Shown in pieces: positions 1 to 6,201 of a stretch of DNA of 6,201 nt. Numbering within the stretch: the stretch's first letter is position 1; each line of letters opens with the position of its first letter. This DNA is from Burkholderiaceae bacterium (GTDB lineage: Bacteria; Pseudomonadota; Gammaproteobacteria; Burkholderiales; Burkholderiaceae), in contig JAKONS010000311.1 of the NCBI GenBank assembly GCA_022701845.1, forward strand, positions 1 to 6,201, read 5' to 3'. Position numbers and translations under genes: made by a program. The notes beneath the pieces were generated by a model. It had not been told where the DNA came from and searched no databases. It saw only the letters and a list, made by a program, of their open reading frames with translations.

Positions 1-477
1 GTGGGCAACCTGCCGTACAACATTTCCACGCCGATCCTGTTCCATCTGCTCGAGCATGTGCAGGCGGTCGAGGACCAGCATTTCATGCTGCAGAAGGAAG
101 TCATCGACCGCATGGTGGCCACGCCCAGCACCGCGGCCTACGGACGGCTGTCGGTCATGCTGCAGTGGCGCTATGCGATGGAAGACGTGCTGTTCGTGCC
201 GCCGGAGAGCTTCGACCCGCCGCCGCGGGTCGACAGCGCGGTGGTGCGCATGGTGCCCCGCGCCGAGCCGGCCGCACTCGATGCGCGCCTGCTCGAGGAA
301 CTGGTGCAGGTGGCCTTCAGCCAGCGCCGCAAGCTAATGCGCCACACCCTGGGCCGGTGGCTGGACGAGCGCGGTTTCGCCGGCGAATTCAATGTCACCC
401 GGCGCGCCGAAGAGGTGCCGGTGGCGGAATTCGTGGCGCTGGCGCAGACCGTACCGGACAAGAAAAACCCCGCCTAG
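1..477 (+). CDS. rsmA: RsmA/KsgA 16S rRNA (adenine-N6,N6)-dimethyltransferase, C-terminal part (5' end outside window)
   Basis: This enzyme dimethylates two adjacent adenines in the 3'-terminal helix of 16S rRNA during late 30S assembly, using S-adenosylmethionine. The fragment opens with NLPYNIS (residues 3-9), the catalytic N-L-P-Y motif of the family. It continues with QKEVIDRM (31-38), [12 protein letters not shown] (71-82), [11 protein letters not shown] (107-117) and the C-terminal [15 protein letters not shown] (134-148), all typical of the RsmA C-terminal half. In E. coli KsgA (about 273 aa) the NLPY motif lies near residue 113, so roughly 110 residues are missing upstream and the visible 158 residues give a normal C-terminus. 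The GTG at position 1 is an internal valine, not a start. The TAG stop (475-477) lies at the centre of a GC-rich palindrome. The gene converges on the minus-strand RNase/barstar cassette. Identification is secure. Confidence 0.96.
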   Translation: MGNLPYNISTPILFHLLEHVQAVEDQHFMLQKEVIDRMVATPSTAAYGRLSVMLQWRYAMEDVLFVPPESFDPPPRVDSAVVRMVPRAEPAALDARLLEELVQVAFSQRRKLMRHTLGRWLDERGFAGEFNVTRRAEEVPVAEFVALAQTVPDKKNPA

Positions 478-489
478 GCGGGGTGGTTT
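463..489. terminator. Bidirectional terminator-like palindrome overlapping the rsmA stop codon
   Basis: Bases 468-483 form a perfect 16-base palindrome (CCCCGC, CTAG, GCGGGG), which folds as a 6-bp GC stem with a CTAG loop. On the minus strand it is followed directly by five T residues, giving a canonical intrinsic terminator for leftward transcription coming from the barstar side. On the plus strand it is preceded by AAAAA and followed by the weaker TGGTTTC. The rsmA TAG stop occupies the centre. The stem is short and its role is inferred from the sequence only. Confidence 0.65.
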
Positions 490-523
490 CGGCTGGCGCG
501 TGGCGCCTTCGGATGGTCGCGGT

Positions 524-751
524 TCAGGCCGCGGTCAACCAGTAGCCCGAGTTGAAGGGACTGCTCATGCGCAGCGCCATCGGCGACACGTCGACCAGTT
601 TGTCGGTCGGCATCTTCTCTGCGGGTTCGGCGTCGATCGCGATGCCGGGAGCGGCCTCGGCCGCCGGTGCCTCGTTCGCCCGTTCTGCTTGGCTGGTGGG
701 TGCAGAACGGGCTACAGAAAAGAATAGAAGCAGCGGAACGGTACCTTGCGG
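524..751 (-). other. Unidentified open stretch downstream of barstar; possible small gene or gene remnant
   Basis: A minus-strand frame is open from 751 down to a TGA at 524-526 (75 codons). Its last ~50 codons read like real coding sequence: nearly all third positions are G or C, with an Ala/Glu/Pro-rich stretch and then the ending MSSPFNSGYWLTAA. The first residues (PLLLFFSVARSA) look like the hydrophobic core and cleavage region of a signal peptide, but they overlap the end of the barstar gene in another frame. No ATG, GTG or TTG precedes them in frame; only CTG codons do (first at 731-733). The first in-frame ATG (611-613) would give just 29 residues. A T-tailed terminator lies about 40 bases past the stop on this strand. 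It may be a remnant, a small gene with a non-standard start, or chance. I do not recognise the product. Confidence 0.25.
678..712. repeat. Perfect 11-bp inverted repeat abutting the barstar stop codon
   Basis: GCCCGTTCTGC (678-688) and GCAGAACGGGC (702-712) are exact reverse complements separated by a 13-base loop. The right arm includes the last base of the barstar TAG stop (712-714), so the hairpin begins at the end of that gene. Neither strand has a T-run after the stem, so it is not a classical intrinsic terminator. It could stabilise the 3' end of the mRNA, assist Rho-type termination, or be a small mobile or palindromic element. Confidence 0.6.
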
Positions 752-1239
752 TCACCCCAGTAATCCGAGGCGTCGCGGAAGATGTCGAGCAGTTGCTCGC
801 GCGCTTCCTTGTCGAACTTCGCATGCGCCGGAATCTGTTCCAGCACCACGATGAAACCGGGCTGCGGGCCCGATTTGTGGAGCGGGTCCGTCATGCAGTC
901 GTAGAGCGCATCGAAATTCTTGCCGAAATGGGAAGGGAAAGTGAACTGCGCCGCGATCATGTCCAGCACGTCTTGCTTGGACTGCGCCTCCGCCAGATTG
1001 GCGTACAGGAAATGCTGGCCCATCGACTGGGCCGCTTCCTGCAGATCCGGCACCCGGTGGGCCCGAATCGATTGCACGATATTGCTGCGCACGCCGCGTA
1101 AAGGCGTTTCGTTCTCTTTGCTACGAAGTGGCTTGTCCATCTCCGTTGATCTTTCTTTTTTAAAGGGGCCGGAATCCTGAGGAGCGGAAGCCGAGGCGAC
1201 TCCATCCATCTGCGTGGTGTCGTGCGACTGGAAAATCAT
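712..1239 (-). CDS. Barstar-family ribonuclease inhibitor (immunity partner of the adjacent RNase)
   Basis: Members of the barstar family bind and block guanyl-specific microbial RNases in the cytoplasm. Numbering from the ATG at 1239 (175 aa), the domain runs from about residue 55 to the end. Its hallmark segment HFGKNFDALYDCMTD (104-118) matches the YYGENLDALWDCLT segment of Bacillus barstar. This puts D110 and D114 at the positions of barstar D35 and D39, the main RNase-contact aspartates. GFIVVLEQIP, LLDIFRDASDYW and the C-terminal FRCFYSFL follow. The start at 1239 is preferred because its ATG overlaps the RNase TGA in ATGA, implying translational coupling. Residues 1-54 are polar, low in complexity and probably disordered. 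A second in-frame ATG at 1140 (residue 34) could start a 142-aa form that keeps the whole domain. No signal peptide is visible, as expected for a cytoplasmic inhibitor. An upstream extension of the frame to 1317 lies within the RNase gene and is disfavoured. Confidence 0.88.
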   Translation of the reverse strand: MIFQSHDTTQMDGVASASAPQDSGPFKKERSTEMDKPLRSKENETPLRGVRSNIVQSIRAHRVPDLQEAAQSMGQHFLYANLAEAQSKQDVLDMIAAQFTFPSHFGKNFDALYDCMTDPLHKSGPQPGFIVVLEQIPAHAKFDKEAREQLLDIFRDASDYWGDRKVPFRCFYSFL

Positions 1240-1754
1240 GGTGCGATTTCCCGGAAGCTCGAATAATGGTCTGCGGTGTAATAGCAGCGGTCCGGACTGC
1301 GCCGGGCACCGCCGCACACGATGCGCCGGGCACCCCGGTCGCGGGCCTGTGGGGTCGCCACCGTATATTCGCGGTAATACCCGCGTTCCTGCAAAGGCAG
1401 CAAACGCTCTCGATTACCGAAAACGACGCCGTCTTTCTCGAAAGGGAAAGGACCGCCGGAGCGGATCAATCCGTAGGTTTTCTGGCCCTCGGGCGGAAGC
1501 TCGGCCAACGACATGGAAGCGACGCCGCCGACCGATGCCTGCGGCGTTCGCGCCAGTGCTTCGGAGGGTAGAGCCACCGCCGTCACCGCGGTGACGGCCG
1601 CCAGGGCGAATACACCGGTAAATACGAACGAGGCGACGGCGGTTCGCTGCGCTGGCGCCGTGGCGCCGGTGGTGGCGGCGTTGCCGGTCGGGTGACGTGC
1701 GCTGCGGAATTTCCCCCGCAGATCCAGCGCGCTTCGCGCCAACCTCTGCAACAT
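1236..1754 (-). CDS. Secreted guanyl-specific ribonuclease, RNase Sa / N1-T1 family
   Basis: The protein is a predicted exported endoribonuclease cutting RNA after guanosine through a 2',3'-cyclic phosphate. With the ATG at 1754 it has 172 residues: a basic n-region, a hydrophobic segment (about 39-63) and a signal-peptidase-like ALA site near residue 68, leaving a mature enzyme of about 104 aa, close to RNase Sa (96 aa). Signature blocks are GGPFPFEKDGVVFGNRE, GYYREYTV, RGARRIVCGG and YYTADHYSSF. Aligned by eye to RNase Sa, E129, R140, R144 and H163 correspond to catalytic E54, R65, R69 and H85, and E116 to the guanine-binding E41. The N- and C-terminal cysteines of RNase Sa are absent; instead C147 and C157 bracket a short insertion and could form a disulfide. 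The start at 1754 has an AAGGTG ribosome-binding site six bases upstream; a GTG at 1778 in the same frame is possible but poorer. The gene overlaps the inhibitor start by four bases. Third positions are less GC-rich than in neighbouring genes. Confidence 0.92.
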   Translation of the reverse strand: MLQRLARSALDLRGKFRSARHPTGNAATTGATAPAQRTAVASFVFTGVFALAAVTAVTAVALPSEALARTPQASVGGVASMSLAELPPEGQKTYGLIRSGGPFPFEKDGVVFGNRERLLPLQERGYYREYTVATPQARDRGARRIVCGGARRSPDRCYYTADHYSSFREIAP

Positions 1755-1760
1755 GCACAA

Positions 1761-1766
1761 CACCTT
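1761..1766 (-). promoter_or_regulatory. Ribosome-binding site deciding the RNase start
   Basis: AAGGTG on the minus strand lies six bases before the ATG at 1754-1752. It favours that codon over the in-frame GTG codons at 1763 and 1778, the first of which overlaps this site. Confidence 0.55.
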
Positions 1767-1832
1767 TTCGGTAATCACCGTTTCACCGCTTCGCAGCGTC
1801 CACCGTTTGCGGAAATTTCGGCGACCTGAAAT

Positions 1833-1845
1833 CTTCGCTACGAAG
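1833..1845. repeat. Short inverted repeat upstream of the RNase gene (possible operator)
   Basis: CTTCG and CGAAG flank a 3-base centre about 80 bases upstream of the RNase start. A second small symmetry, GTCGA and TCGAC separated by seven bases, lies at 1863-1879. Both are in an AT-richer leader and could be regulator sites or mRNA structure. They are short enough to occur by chance. Confidence 0.2.
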
Positions 1846-1913
1846 TTATTCCAGGTTTCTCGGTCGATTTATCGTCGACTACTGGGGTAAACCCCGCGAA
1901 ATTTCAATCCGGT

Positions 1914-1942
1914 AGTGTGACTGAAACTGCAATGTGGCGCAA
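1914..1942 (-). promoter_or_regulatory. Candidate sigma-70-like promoter for the RNase-barstar cassette
   Basis: On the minus strand TTGCGC (1942-1937) and CACACT (1919-1914) are separated by 17 bases, and each matches the consensus at about half its positions. The predicted transcript would have a leader of roughly 155 bases before the RNase ATG. The intergenic stretch 1755-2059 holds no gene that I can see, is AT-richer than the coding regions, and is the only plausible place for the cassette promoter. The exact boxes are uncertain. Confidence 0.2.
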
Positions 1943-1961
1943 GCTCGCCAAGGCGAAACCA

Positions 1962-1996
1962 GCCCCTAATCGGTGCGCAGGGCGCCGATTCGGGGC
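1962..1996 (-). terminator. Hairpin terminator downstream of maeB
   Basis: Arms 1962-1973 and 1985-1996 form a 12-bp stem with one internal mismatch and an 11-base loop, beginning about 60 bases after the maeB stop. On the minus strand the stem is followed by TGGTTTCGCC, a weak T-rich tail much like the one that follows the rsmA palindrome on its own strand. It probably separates maeB from the RNase-barstar transcript running in the same direction. Confidence 0.55.
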
Positions 1997-2059
1997 CTGA
2001 TTTCCGGCAAGTGCGCGCTACCACCGGGCGCATGCACCGGGTCGTGCGCGATCGGCCGG

Positions 2060-4369
<2,310 letters not shown>

Positions 4370-4453
4370 GCGATCCGTCTTTCCTGGTGCGCGATCCGGG
4401 CGTGGGGTGCTGGCTTCAGCGTCCGCGATGTCTGCCCTCGCGATTAGCGATCG

Positions 4454-4459
4454 ATTGTA
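4454..4459 (-). promoter_or_regulatory. Probable -10 box of the maeB promoter
   Basis: TACAAT on the minus strand (five of six consensus bases) lies about 85 bases upstream of the maeB ATG, giving a leader of roughly 78 bases. The -35 position (around 4477-4482) falls in a GC-rich hairpin and has no recognisable TTGACA-like hexamer, so the promoter may be weak or activator-dependent. Confidence 0.4.
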
Positions 4460-4463
4460 GGTC

Positions 4464-4491
4464 GGCAGCGCGCCCGCACCGGCGCGCCGCC
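4464..4491 (-). terminator. GC-rich hairpin between the RND pump gene and maeB
   Basis: Arms 4464-4474 and 4481-4491 pair as an 11-bp stem with one G-U wobble and a 6-base loop, starting about 20 bases after the RND stop. No T-run follows, so intrinsic termination would be weak. It overlaps the expected -35 region of the maeB promoter. Apart from this hairpin and the -10 box I see nothing else in the 141-base gap 4370-4510. Confidence 0.4.
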
Positions 4492-4510
4492 CGCCCGCGA
4501 TGGCCTTCTT

Positions 4511-6201
4511 CTAGACCACCGCGGTCACCTTTTCCTCGTCGTCGACCGGCGCGGGTTTCTCGCGCCCGAACCAGGCCACGTAGAGGGCCGGCAGCACCAC
4601 CAGCGTCAGCAGGGTGGCGGTGAACAGGCCGCCGATCACCACGATCGCCAGCGGCCGCTGCGTCTCCGAGCCGATCTCGTGCGAGAGGGCCATCGGCAGC
4701 AGCCCGAGTGCCGCCAGCATGGCGGTCATCAGCACGGTGCGGAGGCGCTGCATCGAGCCCTCGCGCACCGCGTCGACCACCGGCATGCCGGCCGCGCGCA
4801 GCTGCTGGAACACCGACAGCATCACCACCCCGTTGAGCACCGCCTGGCCCGACAGCGCGATGAAGCCGATGGCCGCCGACACCGACAGCGGAATGGCGAA
4901 CATCCACAGCGCGACGAAGCCGCCGATCAGCGCCAGCGGCACGTTGATCAGGATCAGGCCGGCCATCTTGAAGCTCTTGAAGGCGTCGAACAGCAGCACG
5001 AAGATCAGCAGCAGCGAGATCGGCACGACCACCGCCAGCCGCTTCATCGCGCGCTCCTGGTTCTCGAATTCGCCGGACCAGTTCACCACGTAGCCCGACG
5101 GAATCTTCACGTTCTTCTCGACGCGCGCCTTCATGTCGGCCACCACCGAGCCCATGTCGCGGCCGGAGATGAAGATGCCGATGGCGGTGGTGCGGCGGCC
5201 CGACTCGCGGGCGATGTTCATCGCGCCGACCGTCTCCTGGATGTTGGTCACGTCGCCCAGCGTCACATAGCCGCCGTCGGGCGTGGCGATAGGGGTGCGG
5301 CGCAGGTTGGACATCACCCGCTCGTCGGCCGGCAGGCGCACCGCCACCGCGAACTTGCGCTCGCCCTCCCACAGGCTGGTGGCGGCCTTGCCGGCCAGCG
5401 CCGCCTCGATCACGTCCTGGATGTCGCCGACGTTCAGGCCGAAGCGCGCGGCCCGGTCGCGGTCGATGGCCAGCACCAGCTGCGGCACCTGGCCGGCGCG
5501 GTCGATCTCGGCCCGGGCCACGCCCTCGACCTGCTTGACCTCGTGCGCGATCTGGTCGGTGACGGTCTTCATCAGCGCCAGGTCGTCGCCGGCCAGCTTG
5601 ATGACGATCTGGCCCTTGATCTGCGAGATCGACTCCAGCACGTTGTCGCGGATCGGCTGGGAGAAGGCCGGGTCGATGCTGGGGATGGCCGTCAGCGCGC
5701 GGTTCATCTCCTCGTTGATCTTCTCGCGGGTCATGCCCTTGCGCCACTGGTCCTCGGGCTTGATGTCCACGAAGATCTCGGCCATGGAGATGGTCTTGGG
5801 ATCGGTGCCGTCCTCGGGCTGGCCGGCCTTCGACACGGTGGTGCGCACCTCGGGCACCGACAGCAACGCCTTGCGCGCCATGTGCAGGATGCGCGAGGCC
5901 TCCTGGGTGGATACGTTGGGCGACAGGGTGAAGTTGACCCAGGTGGTGCCCTCGTTGAGCTCCGGCAGGAATTCCGAGCCGAGCCGCGAGGCCACCACCG
6001 TGGTCAGGCCGAAGGCGATCACCGCGGCGATCGCCACGGTGCGGCGGCGGCGCAGCGCCCAGTCGAGGATGGGTGCGTAGAAGCGCTTGGCGCCGCGCAC
6101 CACCTTGTTGTCGCCGTGCGGCAGCTTCTTGCGCAGCATCCAGTAGGCCAGCAGCGGCACCAGGGTGAGCGAGAAGATCAGCGAGCCGATCAGCGCGGTG
6201 G
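4511..6201 (-). CDS. CzcA/CusA-family (HME-RND) heavy-metal efflux pump, C-terminal 562 residues (5' end outside window)
   Basis: This is the inner-membrane, proton-driven subunit of a tripartite efflux system that normally works with a periplasmic adaptor and an outer-membrane channel. Complete proteins have about 1,020-1,060 residues, so roughly the second half is seen. Numbering from the first complete codon in the window: the end of a transmembrane segment (about 1-21), a basic RRRR followed by another membrane helix (54-73), then GSEFLPELNEG (74-84), a hallmark after the central membrane bundle. A long periplasmic porter/docking region (about 85-385) contains IFVDIKPEDQW and LKxAGDD-like segments. 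The last membrane bundle (about 388-545) includes VPLALIGGF, GFIALSGQAVLNGVVML and GLLPMALSHEIGSETQRPLA. The C-terminus is short, charged and cytoplasmic. The open frame continues through the right edge, so the GTG at 6160 is internal. The metal specificity cannot be read: the visible part has no clear cluster of metal-binding residues. The partner genes would be expected to the right. Confidence 0.94.
   Translation of the reverse strand, partial: TALIGSLIFSLTLVPLLAYWMLRKKLPHGDNKVVRGAKRFYAPILDWALRRRRTVAIAAVIAFGLTTVVASRLGSEFLPELNEGTTWVNFTLSPNVSTQEASRILHMARKALLSVPEVRTTVSKAGQPEDGTDPKTISMAEIFVDIKPEDQWRKGMTREKINEEMNRALTAIPSIDPAFSQPIRDNVLESISQIKGQIVIKLAGDDLALMKTVTDQIAHEVKQVEGVARAEIDRAGQVPQLVLAIDRDRAARFGLNVGDIQDVIEAALAGKAATSLWEGERKFAVAVRLPADERVMSNLRRTPIATPDGGYVTLGDVTNIQETVGAMNIARESGRRTTAIGIFISGRDMGSVVADMKARVEKNVKIPSGYVVNWSGEFENQERAMKRLAVVVPISLLLIFVLLFDAFKSFKMAGLILINVPLALIGGFVALWMFAIPLSVSAAIGFIALSGQAVLNGVVMLSVFQQLRAAGMPVVDAVREGSMQRLRTVLMTAMLAALGLLPMALSHEIGSETQRPLAIVVIGGLFTATLLTLVVLPALYVAWFGREKPAPVDDEEKVTAVV

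Noticed and set aside
1240..1317. Upstream extension of the barstar frame to give a 201-aa protein
   Set aside because: The extra 26 codons lie entirely within the catalytic end of the RNase gene in another frame, and the ATGA overlap offers a far better start.
1884..1895. GGGG-TAAA-CCCC symmetric element in the maeB-RNase gap
   Set aside because: The stem is only 5 bp with a 2-base loop, too short to support a terminator or operator call.
1914..1930. TGTGA-like half site resembling a CRP/FNR operator
   Set aside because: The second half site does not match TCACA, so a binding site is not supported.
4416..5747. 443-codon minus-strand frame inside the RND gene
   Set aside because: Arg/Gly/Ala-rich shadow of the RND pump in another frame, with no recognisable motif.
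5283..6080. 265-codon plus-strand frame opposite the RND gene
   Set aside because: Ser/Arg-rich translation with no motif; antisense shadow of a well-supported membrane transporter.

Overview
The window reads as a high-GC betaproteobacterial chromosome, most likely Burkholderiales (Comamonadaceae-like). The reasons are the style of the RsmA and MaeB proteins and a very strong preference for G or C at third codon positions. This placement is a judgement from protein style and composition, not from a database match.

Layout, left to right. (1) 1-477, + strand: the C-terminal ~158 residues of RsmA/KsgA, the 16S rRNA adenine dimethyltransferase; the N-terminal part lies outside the window. Its stop codon sits in the middle of a perfect GC-rich palindrome (468-483) that looks like a bidirectional terminator. 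(2) 478-751, - strand: no confident gene. It holds an open stretch of unknown identity with coding-like third positions, and a perfect 11-bp inverted repeat that abuts the next gene's stop. (3) 712-1754, - strand: a two-gene cassette made of a secreted guanyl-specific ribonuclease (RNase Sa/N1/T1 type) followed by a barstar-family inhibitor, joined by a 4-base ATGA overlap. (4) 1755-2059: a more AT-rich intergenic region with the probable cassette promoter and the MaeB terminator hairpin. (5) 2060-4369, - strand: a complete maeB, encoding a malic enzyme fused to a phosphotransacetylase-like domain. (6) 4370-4510: the maeB promoter region, with a GC-rich hairpin. (7) 4511-6201, - strand: the C-terminal 562 residues of an HME-type RND (CzcA/CusA family) efflux pump that runs off the right edge.

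The rRNA methylase, malic enzyme and RND pump are ordinary chromosomal genes with no evident functional link. The biologically distinctive part is the RNase/barstar cassette. The RNase keeps the full RNase Sa catalytic set and carries an export signal. The barstar homologue keeps the two aspartates that in Bacillus barstar plug the RNase active site. The simplest model is that the cell exports an RNase and protects its own cytoplasm with a translationally coupled inhibitor. The cassette has visibly lower GC at third positions than the genes around it, which fits later acquisition or a different expression regime.
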